In this document: positions 26,628-35,100 of the stretch, one piece after another
How the letters are laid out: every line of letters starts with the position of its first letter
Numbering within the stretch: the stretch's first letter is position 1
From: an uncultured Candidatus Saccharibacteria bacterium
Lineage (GTDB): Bacteria; Patescibacteriota; Saccharimonadia; Saccharimonadales; Saccharimonadaceae
Direction of reading: 5' to 3'
NCBI GenBank assembly: GCA_946804195.1
Contig: CAMPEU010000011.1
Coordinates: 1-53,769, forward strand
DNA: 53,769 nucleotides
Program-made: the position numbers and the translations under genes
The notes under the pieces: generated by a model
The model's input: the letters and a program-made list of their open reading frames with translations, nothing else
The model's database searches: none
Told to the model about the DNA's origin: nothing

Positions 26628-26768
26628 GTGAACTTTGGAATATTGCTGTTAGCGGGGTTGGCTATGCTAACCGGCATTGCGATCATTGCGGGTAATCTCG
26701 CACGACTCAAGAAAAACCTCAACAGTTTCCATCCACAAACCCCCGACAAGGGAGATGATAAGGGCTGA
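26628..26768 (+). CDS. Small single-pass membrane protein (46 residues)
   Basis: GTG start supported by GGAG five bases upstream. The product has one transmembrane segment (ILLLAGLAMLTGIAIIAG, about residues 4-21) and then a short basic and polar cytoplasmic tail. An in-frame ATT or TTG further upstream would put the TACGTGC repeats into the protein and lacks a ribosome site. A terminator follows directly. No family is recognised. Confidence 0.6.
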   Translation: MNFGILLLAGLAMLTGIAIIAGNLARLKKNLNSFHPQTPDKGDDKG

Positions 26769-26798
26769 AATATGTAGACCCATCCAGAAGAACGAAGA

Positions 26799-26834
26799 AA
26801 ACGGGACGACACCTTGTCGCCCCGTTTCTTATAA
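26799..26834. terminator. Strong bidirectional terminator between the small membrane gene and rplS
   Basis: AAACGGG-A-CGACA, a CCT loop, TGTCG-C-CCCGTTT (26799-26827), then CTTATAAT on the plus side and TCTTCG on the minus side. It ends both converging transcripts. Confidence 0.85.
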
Positions 26835-26844
26835 TGTGCTATCC

Positions 26845-27369
26845 TTACTTTTCTTCGCTGTGTCGCGCTTCAACTTCAGCTTGCTTGGCTTCTAGTTCAG
26901 CGTTCTGAGCATCCTTCTCAGCATGCTTTTCTTCTGCGGCCTTCTTTGTCTCTTCCTTTAGACGAGCTTCCTCGGCTTCAGCTTCTGGGTCGTGTACTTC
27001 ATTTACCGCCTCACGATCAAAGTTTACTGCAGTCAAACGTGCGCTCTTGCCACTACGCTGCCGAAGATATGACAAAAAGTTGCGACGTACTTTTGATCGA
27101 CGAACAATCTCGACTTTTTCTACAAGTGGACTGTGAAGCAAAAAGCTTTTTTCAACACCAACACCACTCGCTACCTTGCGAACAGTAATACGGCTAGTAT
27201 GCTGCTTCTTGTTGTCGGTCCGGATAACAACGCCTTCAAAAATCTGAATACGTTCTTTGCTACCTTCTTTAATTTTTTGGTGAACTCGAACAGTGTCGCC
27301 ACTTCGCGCGTCGACAACAGCAGCTTTTTTCTGCTCGTCATTTACTTTCTGGATTAGTGCAAAACTCAT
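26845..27369 (-). CDS. rplS: Ribosomal protein L19 with charged C-terminal extension
   Basis: 174 residues. The L19 core (1 to about 118) shows SGDTVRVHQKIKEGSKERIQ, FEGVVIRT and VGVEKSFLLHSPLVEKVEIVRRSKVRR. It sits at the 30S-50S interface. The remaining 55 or so residues are an Ala/Glu/Lys-rich helix (EAEAEEARLKEE...), making the protein about half again as long as typical L19 (about 115). A TG-C-TATAGT promoter element lies about 40 bases upstream. Confidence 0.95.
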   Translation of the reverse strand: MSFALIQKVNDEQKKAAVVDARSGDTVRVHQKIKEGSKERIQIFEGVVIRTDNKKQHTSRITVRKVASGVGVEKSFLLHSPLVEKVEIVRRSKVRRNFLSYLRQRSGKSARLTAVNFDREAVNEVHDPEAEAEEARLKEETKKAAEEKHAEKDAQNAELEAKQAEVEARHSEEK

Positions 27370-27410
27370 TTTTTCTCTCGCTTTGGCTTTATAAATATAA
27401 TCAATTACTT

Positions 27411-27419
27411 ACTATAGCA
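27411..27419 (-). promoter_or_regulatory. Extended -10 promoter of rplS
   Basis: TG-C-TATAGT on the minus strand. It gives a short leader of about 35 bases before the ATG at 27369. Confidence 0.6.
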
Positions 27420-27455
27420 CAGTTTTTGCTATTTTCCAAGGGGTTTAAGTCTGAA

Positions 27456-29087
27456 TTATATTGCACGGTTAACTTCTTCGAGTGTTGTCTCTCCACGAAG
27501 TGCTGCAAGCGTTCCTGCTTGTATGAGCGTGATCAATCCAGCCGATCTTTTTGCCGTTGCCTCAATATTCTCTGGGTTCGCGTCAGCGGCATCACCGCGC
27601 AAAAACGCTTGAATATCGTGATTGACGACCATCTGTTCCATGATGACAATTCGCCCCTTAAATCCGAAGGGCGCGTCTGGATGAACTATCGGTTTGTAAA
27701 GCCTGATGTTATTTAAATCAATACCTTCCATGCGATCAGGCGCAACACCTTCGAGTGTTTTGTGGATCCATTTTTTTGTAGCTTCATCGGGCACATACTC
27801 TTCCTTTGAGGCATCAAACAAGCGTCGTACTAGTCGTTGTGCGATCAATAAGCGTATGGCACTACTAAATATCGGATTAATTCCAATCATACCAATCATA
27901 CGACTAAACGCCGCCGCCGTAGAATTCGCGTGGAATGATGACAACACAAGATGTCCCGTAATGGACGCCTGGATAGCTGTCTTTGCGGTATCGACATCAC
28001 GAATCTCACCAACCATCACAACATCAGGGTCCAGACGTAAAATAGAACGTAAACCATCTGCAAAGGTTTGACCATGGGTGGAATCAATAGGAATCTGTGT
28101 AATTCCACTGATGCCGTACTCAATCGGATCTTCAAGCGTCAATATCTTGCGTTCAGTATTGTTCAATGCGTTTAATACACTATACAAAGTGGTCGATTTA
28201 CCGCTACCCGTAGGACCAACCATTAACATCATTCCACGTGGATGTCGCGTTATCTCGTGGAGCTCTGCCATTTCACGTTTAGGGATGCCGAGCAATTCAA
28301 GATTAAGCATAGACTCGTCAAAATTAAACAAACGCATTACAGCATCTTGCCCGTACATACTCGGGACTGTCTCGATACGAATATTCAGCAAGTGAGTGCT
28401 GCCATCACGCGTGATGTCTTTTTGGATATGTCCAGATTGTGATGTTTTCGCAGCAGATGAAATATTAGCACGCGAACCAATTGCGCCCATCAAGATACGA
28501 TATTTGTCTTTGGTAATTTCTGCCACTGGATGTAGGGCGCCATCAACACGCATACGAATACGGATAAAGTTACGTTGGTTTTCAACATGGATGTCACTGG
28601 CACCAAGTTTATCTGCTTGATCAATCAAGTAATCCAAAACTTGATCCGAACCGACGGAATTCAACGTCTTACTTACCTCAGAGATAGTTGAACTATCACC
28701 CGTCTTTGCAATTGTAATATCTTCGTAAATGACCTTTTTGGGCGGATCATAACGATTCATCAGGGCCATATAGCCCGTATTGCTAATCAAAAAAGTCTGA
28801 GCTTCACGACCCTTGTCTTGGTACTCTTGCTTCTTCTTTTCGATAACTGATTGCGGAGTATTACTTGTTACACCAAAACGATACGGTTCGTATTCCGATC
28901 CCATTTGCAAAGGTACCATACGGTACCTATGCATCTCTTCGATAGCCATCATGCCTTCACGAACTAGGTCTAACTTTTCTTCGAATTCACGCGCATCCAA
29001 ATACGGTAACCCTAAAATAGCCGCCCTTGACTCTGTCGACTTTTCTTCGTGTTCACGCCGTTGATTCTGGATTTTCTTTTCGTCCAC
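27456..29087 (-). CDS. Type II/IV secretion and pilus assembly ATPase (PilB/GspE-like)
   Basis: 543 residues. The N-terminal 130 residues are charged and divergent. The GspE core has an N2 domain (SDIHVENQRNFIRIRMRVDG), Walker A GPTGSGKST (291-299), Asp box LEDPIEYGI, Walker B region LDPDVVMVGEIRD and the His box TGHLVLSSFHAN. The zinc-binding tetracysteine of many PilB proteins is absent. It powers pilin polymerisation, so type IV pili, twitching or DNA uptake are likely. No pilC or pilin gene is nearby, so the machinery is dispersed. GTG start. Confidence 0.93.
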   Translation of the reverse strand: MDEKKIQNQRREHEEKSTESRAAILGLPYLDAREFEEKLDLVREGMMAIEEMHRYRMVPLQMGSEYEPYRFGVTSNTPQSVIEKKKQEYQDKGREAQTFLISNTGYMALMNRYDPPKKVIYEDITIAKTGDSSTISEVSKTLNSVGSDQVLDYLIDQADKLGASDIHVENQRNFIRIRMRVDGALHPVAEITKDKYRILMGAIGSRANISSAAKTSQSGHIQKDITRDGSTHLLNIRIETVPSMYGQDAVMRLFNFDESMLNLELLGIPKREMAELHEITRHPRGMMLMVGPTGSGKSTTLYSVLNALNNTERKILTLEDPIEYGISGITQIPIDSTHGQTFADGLRSILRLDPDVVMVGEIRDVDTAKTAIQASITGHLVLSSFHANSTAAAFSRMIGMIGINPIFSSAIRLLIAQRLVRRLFDASKEEYVPDEATKKWIHKTLEGVAPDRMEGIDLNNIRLYKPIVHPDAPFGFKGRIVIMEQMVVNHDIQAFLRGDAADANPENIEATAKRSAGLITLIQAGTLAALRGETTLEEVNRAI

Positions 29088-29096
29088 TCACCGTAT

Positions 29097-29105
29097 ACTA
29101 TAACA
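29097..29105 (-). promoter_or_regulatory. Extended -10 promoter, near-leaderless start of the pilB-like gene
   Basis: TG-T-TATAGT on the minus strand, 9 bases before the GTG at 29087. A weak GGTGA lies next to the start. Confidence 0.5.
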
Positions 29106-29126
29106 AAAAGCTTATGTAAATAACAG

Positions 29127-29135
29127 TGTTAGACT
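29127..29135 (+). promoter_or_regulatory. Extended -10 promoter, leaderless start of the SpoU methyltransferase gene
   Basis: TG-T-TAGACT, then AGTAGT and ATG at 29142 (6-base gap), with no Shine-Dalgarno sequence. Confidence 0.5.
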
Positions 29136-29141
29136 AGTAGT

Positions 29142-29639
29142 ATGGCCGAGATAATCGTTATCGCTCACAATATTCGTTCTACCCACAATATTGGGTCAAT
29201 CTTTCGCACATGTGAAGGCTTTGGTGTCAAAAAAATTATTCTTAGTGGCTACTCGGCATACCCACGTATCGAAAACGATGGTCGACTACCGCATATCGTT
29301 AACAAGTTGACAATTCAAATCCATAAAACTGCACTAGATGCCGAAACAATGGTACCTTTTGAGCATCAAGAGCAACCAGACCTATCAGCTATTCGCGAGG
29401 ACGGCTACACTATCGTAGGGCTAGAGCAAAACAAAACGTCCATACTGCTGCCCAATTACAAACCACCACAAAAAATCGCACTCCTCCTAGGGGAGGAAGT
29501 AAAGGGTCTGACGCCGGATTTACTAGAGCAATGCGATCAACTGATTGAAATTCCTATGAGCGGCAAAAAGGAATCGTTCAATGTCAGCGTTGCAACAGGC
29601 ATTGCACTCTACGGTCTTACCGTCGATTCAAGCCGTTAA
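29142..29639 (+). CDS. TrmH/SpoU family RNA 2'-O-methyltransferase
   Basis: 165 residues, a minimal SPOUT protein. Motif 1 is NIRSTHNIGSIFRTCEGFG (catalytic Arg and Asn), motif 2 LLLGEEVKGL, and motif 3 IPMSGKKESFNVSVATGIALYG, forming the knotted SAM site. There is no extra N-terminal substrate domain. The target may be a tRNA or rRNA ribose; the family does not reveal it. Its last 23 bases overlap the 3' end of the convergent gene at 29617. Confidence 0.92.
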   Translation: MAEIIVIAHNIRSTHNIGSIFRTCEGFGVKKIILSGYSAYPRIENDGRLPHIVNKLTIQIHKTALDAETMVPFEHQEQPDLSAIREDGYTIVGLEQNKTSILLPNYKPPQKIALLLGEEVKGLTPDLLEQCDQLIEIPMSGKKESFNVSVATGIALYGLTVDSSR

Positions 29640-30090
29640 TGTATTTATAAATTTTTTCATAAAACCGTTCTTGGTCTAATGGTGTTATGCTTTGTTCTTG
29701 GCTTATTCCACGGTCATCATCTATGACATGTTGGCCATATCCTCCACGTTTAACAACCGCCCGTAGCCATGATGTTCCATCCGTGTCAGTAAAAGTATAG
29801 ATATTGACCCAAGCGTTATCGATACGCACGCCACTCAATCTCATATAGCCACTTTGTTCATATGCTATCCATTCTTCGTGATTGGCATTTGCTAGCTCAA
29901 CAGCAACTTTGCGTGACATATGACTACCAGCGGCAATACGATGCGGCTCGTTATATGACCCAACGCTCGCTACGTACTCCAAGCCGTCTTCATGTTCTGT
30001 GACAAATTTGCCATCATACCTATATGTTTCATATAGGTCATCAAGCTCTCGCTCTTCACTAGTTCGTGTTTGTCTCTCGGGTTGTCTCAT
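29617..30090 (-). CDS. Protein of unknown function (157 residues)
   Basis: Acidic, soluble, with no signal or membrane segment. The sequence has a beta-rich central part (VNIYTFTDTDGTSWLRAVVKRG) and a C-terminal helix (QERFYEKIYKYINGL). AGGA precedes the ATG at 30090. It is the third gene of a minus-strand set (31391 to 29617) whose other members are also unknown, divergent from a winged-helix regulator gene. I recognise no family. Confidence 0.65.
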   Translation of the reverse strand: MRQPERQTRTSEERELDDLYETYRYDGKFVTEHEDGLEYVASVGSYNEPHRIAAGSHMSRKVAVELANANHEEWIAYEQSGYMRLSGVRIDNAWVNIYTFTDTDGTSWLRAVVKRGGYGQHVIDDDRGISQEQSITPLDQERFYEKIYKYINGLNRR

Positions 30091-30142
30091 CGTTTCCTGT
30101 GATTAATAGAATACGTCAACGTACCCTTGATAGCAAGAGTTT

Positions 30143-31096
30143 TTATTCGTCCGAGGCGTGGCCCCAATTAATGACCCAATCAATATCCTCCTGCCCATTA
30201 CTTCTTTCCCGCCACTGCCGTAATACAATTCGCGCAGCTTCACCTGCCCGTATTGCCGTATCAGGATTCGCCAGACCCTCTAGAATTGATTTTTCGTCGA
30301 GAAGGCGACACGGCAAACACATCATATGCAAAGCCTGCGCATTCCATGTTCCATCGATAAGTTCATCAATTGCCTCCCGCACACCATGACCATCGGCCAT
30401 CATACGCACACCTTCAATTCTTGCGTCCATTACTTCGTTGTAGCTTTTCGGGTCATCACCGACACTCCTGGCTACAAAGTCCAAGAACCACTCCACGGCT
30501 TCGTCACTAATAGAATGATCATCCTTGCCGCCATGACCTTCATAGCCCGTTTCTGCATATACTGGCATTGATATGATAGTGGATGCGTCAATACTGCTAG
30601 GATGCGAGCTAGTAATATGTAAACTCAACCTTTCACTAAATGTTTCCTCGCCTATTCTATAACTCATACCAAACTCTAATTGACGGGTTTTATCTTCTTG
30701 ATCAGGATACTCCTTATACAAATACGGAGGGCTCTTTTGATCAGTGTTGGTATATCGAATCTTTCGATCGTTCCAACCAAAAACACGTAGTGACATACCT
30801 ATAAATGTTGCACCTTCTTTGCGTACATCCAGTCGAGGATAGTAACTACCGTCAGACTCTATGGCTAATTGCTCACTAGGCAGCGTAAGAAGATGGGAGA
30901 GTGGACCGTCCTTCACCTCCTCTAGCATTACCCCATGGTCACCTGGCAGTATAATATCGACGAATGTAAACGGACTGTCATCCGGTTTATGTTCGAGTAA
31001 CTTGTCGGCCAATGCTATACCATCTGTTTGTAACTGAGTCAGTTCGTGATCAAATTCATCAAATGGTTGCTCTATATTGTTTCTTGGTCGTTCCAT
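30143..31096 (-). CDS. Protein of unknown function (317 residues)
   Basis: Soluble and acidic. A strong AAGGAG site precedes the ATG. A middle beta-rich half (SYYPRLDVRKEGATFIGMSLRVFGW) and a helical C-terminal half (EAVEWFLDFVARSV, IRAGEAARIVLRQW) are visible. There are no membrane segments and no convincing catalytic motif, although CLPCRL contains a Cys pair. Second gene of the three-gene minus-strand set, separated from its neighbours by 19 and 52 bases. No family assigned. Confidence 0.7.
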   Translation of the reverse strand: MERPRNNIEQPFDEFDHELTQLQTDGIALADKLLEHKPDDSPFTFVDIILPGDHGVMLEEVKDGPLSHLLTLPSEQLAIESDGSYYPRLDVRKEGATFIGMSLRVFGWNDRKIRYTNTDQKSPPYLYKEYPDQEDKTRQLEFGMSYRIGEETFSERLSLHITSSHPSSIDASTIISMPVYAETGYEGHGGKDDHSISDEAVEWFLDFVARSVGDDPKSYNEVMDARIEGVRMMADGHGVREAIDELIDGTWNAQALHMMCLPCRLLDEKSILEGLANPDTAIRAGEAARIVLRQWRERSNGQEDIDWVINWGHASDE

Positions 31097-31115
31097 ATTT
31101 TTCTCCTTCTTAGTG

Positions 31116-31391
31116 CTATGATTGGCTCATCGGATCCCATAAAAAATTTTGGATTGCCTGGTTTATTTCGTGCTGAGCATTTTCTATATCCTCAATAGCC
31201 ACCAGGACGGGTCCACTTCCGACAATTTCCGGTCCATCCCAATAGCAAATTTCCTGACCGTCCTGGGCAAATATCGCAATTTGCCACCTCAGTACTTCGT
31301 AGCCAATGCGTCGCATACGAGCCACGCCCCTGTAGCCACCATATTCGACCTGGACCCAGTCTTCTTTTGTTCCAAGCGCATTCTTTTCCAT
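31116..31391 (-). CDS. Small protein of unknown function (91 residues)
   Basis: A soluble, acidic, Trp/Tyr-rich alpha-beta protein (WVQVEYGGYRGVARMRRIGY, then WQIAIFAQDGQEICYWDG), with a C-terminal helix (ENAQHEINQAIQNFL). It is the first gene of the unknown three-gene set. The ATG at 31391 has only a weak site upstream. The 70-base gap to the divergent regulator gene holds a short palindrome. Confidence 0.6.
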   Translation of the reverse strand: MEKNALGTKEDWVQVEYGGYRGVARMRRIGYEVLRWQIAIFAQDGQEICYWDGPEIVGSGPVLVAIEDIENAQHEINQAIQNFLWDPMSQS

Positions 31392-31407
31392 ATGCTCACT
31401 TTACCGT

Positions 31408-31419
31408 ACTGTCAACAGT
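31408..31419. promoter_or_regulatory. Short palindrome in the divergent intergenic region (possible operator)
   Basis: ACTGT-CA-ACAGT sits between the divergent starts at 31391 and 31462, which could bind the adjacent winged-helix regulator. It is short, so chance occurrence is possible. Confidence 0.25.
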
Positions 31420-31447
31420 CTTTCTAGTCGAGATCTTTTACCTACGC

Positions 31448-31453
31448 TATAAT
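31448..31453 (+). promoter_or_regulatory. -10 element, leaderless start of the winged-helix/Nudix-like gene
   Basis: TATAAT, then 8 bases and the ATG at 31462, no Shine-Dalgarno sequence. The preceding bases are CGC, so the extended TGn motif is absent. Confidence 0.55.
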
Positions 31454-31461
31454 AACCACAC

Positions 31462-32121
31462 ATGTTACACCACATTCAAAAAAATATCATCAACGTACTT
31501 GCATCAAAAGATCCAGCACGCTACGCCGATATCAAGCCCGACGGTATGGACGGTAATCAATTTACCTACCACCTAAAGCAACTCATCACCAACAAGCTCA
31601 TCCAAAAAAACAATGGCGGAACATACTCGCTGACACAAAAAGGTCGCACATACCTCATCTATCGTTATGAATCTCTCGATGAAGCAGCGCACAGTATCTT
31701 TCTGGTTATAGTACGTCACAATAAAAAGCATTTGTTACGTAAACGTAAGGTACAGCCACTAATCGATTACATCGGCTTTATTCACGGCGAGCCTATTGCA
31801 AACGAACCACTCGCAATAACGGTACAAAAACGGGTTTTGAAAAAAACCGGACTCGCCGTTAAAGAAATGAGTATCCACGGTAGCGGCCTAATTCGCATAC
31901 AGTGCGATGGTGAGCTGCAAAGTTTTTCACACGCTATAATTATCGAAGCCACTGTGCCAAGCGACAAATTAGCGGTGGTTGATGATGAAACGGGTGAAAA
32001 CTTCTGGATAGATAACATCCGCACTGATTCAATCGATAAACTCATACCGAGTACTCGTGATATTTTAGCCTTCGCAGATGATTCGTCTATTCGTTGGTTT
32101 GATTGGACATACGAACTATAG
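31462..32121 (+). CDS. Winged-helix protein with degenerate Nudix domain (putative transcriptional regulator)
   Basis: 219 residues. Residues 1-68 form a winged helix (NQFTYHLKQLITNKLI as recognition region, GGTYSLTQKGRTYL as wing). Residues 75-210 have Nudix-like strand order and a Nudix-box frame: G109-x5-E115, then K123-R-V-L-K127-K128-T-G-L131 where an active enzyme has REUxEExGU. The metal-binding acids are replaced by Lys and Arg, so hydrolysis is unlikely and ligand sensing is plausible, as in the NrtR regulators, although the domain order here is reversed. Its stop abuts the dnaE stop. Confidence 0.65.
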   Translation: MLHHIQKNIINVLASKDPARYADIKPDGMDGNQFTYHLKQLITNKLIQKNNGGTYSLTQKGRTYLIYRYESLDEAAHSIFLVIVRHNKKHLLRKRKVQPLIDYIGFIHGEPIANEPLAITVQKRVLKKTGLAVKEMSIHGSGLIRIQCDGELQSFSHAIIIEATVPSDKLAVVDDETGENFWIDNIRTDSIDKLIPSTRDILAFADDSSIRWFDWTYEL

Positions 32122-35100
32122 TCACTTGACAACGACCGCGTCTTCTCCGAGTAGCTTTACTAGCTTTCCAATTAGTTCATCCGACCCATCAATAGAAAAT
32201 GGTAACTTGATGGCTGATTTTTTATCCGTGCCTAGTACTAGGACGATCCCGTCATTACCTGAATGCAAACTACATATTTCCTTGAGCGACTGAAGGGCTG
32301 AGTGATCATCGGGGTCTTTGATCTGAACGAATAATTTTTTTGGCTCGACCGCGACCGGTGTAAATACCTCGGCGGGCTTTGTTGAATTTTGCTGGCTAAC
32401 ATTATTACCAGGGCGTCGCGTAGTCCGAACCTTGCCGGGTTCCGGAGCAGAAAGTGGCTGTCCGGTTGGCTCATAATCACGAAGCTCTTGATCGGTAACA
32501 ATTGAGATAGAATCCGCCATCACTTTAACCTCATTCCCCAGCGCTCCATCACGATCACGGGCATTCACGCTACCCTCAATCTTAATTGCCAGGTCTTGCT
32601 TGAGTAATTCACCAATTTGCTGGTATACCTTTGGGAAAACGATCACTTCACTCTCACCAGTTTTATCCTCTATAGCCACGAACGCCATCTTGCTACCACT
32701 CTTGGTCAAAATAGTACGAATACGCCCAACCAAGCCGCCGACAATAACCTTGCTGCCATCATGATCTGGGCGTAGCATACCCAGGGGAATCGTTTGCTCT
32801 GCGAAATATTCGGTGAATTGATCAAGCGGATGTGCGCTGATATATAACCCCATCAGCTCGCGCTCCCACATCAGGCGCTCCTTCTCGGTGTGTCGAACAG
32901 GCGCAGACTCTAACCGAACTGATGGCTGTACGGTTTTTGATGAATCGCCCATCAAACCAAATAAATCCGTCTGACCACTTGTTGCTTCTTTTTGCAGTTT
33001 ACTAGCAAATGATTGAATTGATTCCAAATTGAAAAGTAGATCAGAACGATCTGCCATTTGGTCAAAACCACCGCTCTTGATAAGTGAATCCCACGCTTTT
33101 TTATTAAATTTCGATGTGCTGACACGCCTCGCAAAATCTTCGATATTCACAAATCGTGCCTCTTCGCGAGCACGCAATATCTCTTCAACCGCACCGACAC
33201 CAACGCCTTTAACCGCTGCCATACCAAAACGAATTTGGCTCTTTCCTGGAACAACAGCAAACTCAACATAACTTTCGTTAACATCTGGTGCTAATACCTC
33301 TATGCCCATTCGCTGAGATTCAGCAATCTCGATTGCCAGGCGATCAATATCATCCTGATCGCTAGTCATAAGCGCCGCCATAAATGCATCCGGATAGTGC
33401 GCTTTGAGATATGCCGTCCAATAGCTAATCTGAGCATAACAAGTCGCATGCGCCTTGTTAAACGAATAGTCCGCAAAAGGTTGAATCTGCGCCCACAATG
33501 TTTCAGCATCCGAGCGAGTTAATCCTTGCTTGACACAACCCTCAAGAAACTTCGGCTCTTCGGCATCCATGATGTCTCTTTTTTTCTTACCGATAGCCTT
33601 TCGCACTAAATCAGCCTCACCCGGAGTATAGCCCGCGACCATCTGCAGTAATTTGATAATCTGCTCTTGATACACCATCACTCCGTATGTATCACTCAAA
33701 ATCGGCTCAAGTGATTCGTGTAAATAACTAATAGCGGACGGATTATGTTTGCCGGCGATAAATCGAGGAATCTCGGCCATTGGACCGGGGCGATACAATG
33801 CACCCATCGCAATAATATCCTCAAACAATGTCGGTTTGAGTTCGCGCAAATAGCGTTTCATTCCAGCGGATTCAAGCTGAAATACACCGGTTGTGTCTGC
33901 CCTCTGCAAAAGCTCAAATGTCTTTGAGTCATCAATAGGAATGTCAGCGAGATGAATTACTTTGTCGTATACCTTACGAATAATACGTAGTGTGTTATTA
34001 ATAATCGTCAGGTTACTAAGACCCAAGAAGTCCATCTTTAGTAGTCCCAGTTCTTCGATAGGACCCATCGGGTATTGCGTCGTCACGACGCCCTTTTGCG
34101 CCATTTCAAGCGGAGCGTAATTTACTATATCATCAGGTGCGATAACAACACCCGCGGCATGCACGCCATGACTGCGAATAGTACCCTCTAGTAAGACTGC
34201 GTAATCAATAACCTGCTTTGAAGTCTGGTTATTCTCATATTCCGCCCGCAAGTCTGGGTCATCCTTTATGGATTGCGCCAATGGAATATGACGACCTTGT
34301 ATTGGTGCTGGTATCATTTTGCTGACACGATCAGCCTCTGCGTATGGTACCTGCAGAACGCGCGCGACATCACGCACAGCAGCACGTGCTGCCATTGTTC
34401 CAAATGTCACAATGTTCGCTACTCTGCTCACACCGTATTTCTCGGCACAATACTGAATCACTTCGTCACGACGAGTATCCTGAATATCGATATCAATATC
34501 CGGCATACTGATACGGCTAGGGTTGAGAAATCGCTCAAACATAAGTCCAAAATGCAGAGGATCAATTTCAGTAATACGCAATGAGTAGGCTACAATTGAT
34601 CCCGCAGCCGAACCGCGACCGGGTCCAAAAATTATTCCTCTATCCTTGCCCCAGTTCATAAAATCTTGCACAATTAAAAAATAACCATTGTATCCCATCT
34701 GGTCCATGACGCCTAATTCATACTCAGCTTGTTCGATGACTTTAGAATCAAGCATTTTTCTTGCTTTATCGACAGATAATTTTTCAGCGTCTTCTGGTAG
34801 AGTATTCCCATAACGCCATGCTAGTCCACGCCACACTAATTTATGCAAATACGACTTTTCATCCTCTCCCTTTGGCACAGGAAACTTCGGAATTAATATA
34901 CCACCCAGGTCAATGGTTACGTCACAACGATCTGCTATTTTTTTTGTATTTGCGACAGCATCAGGATGTGTCTTACCCCATCGCTCGATAATGTCGCGGG
35001 GATCTGTAACGTGTAGCTCAAAATCTTTCAAACTCATTCGCTTTTCGTCAGATAAGTAGCTACCCGTACCAACGCAGAGCAAAATTTCGTGTGCATCTCT

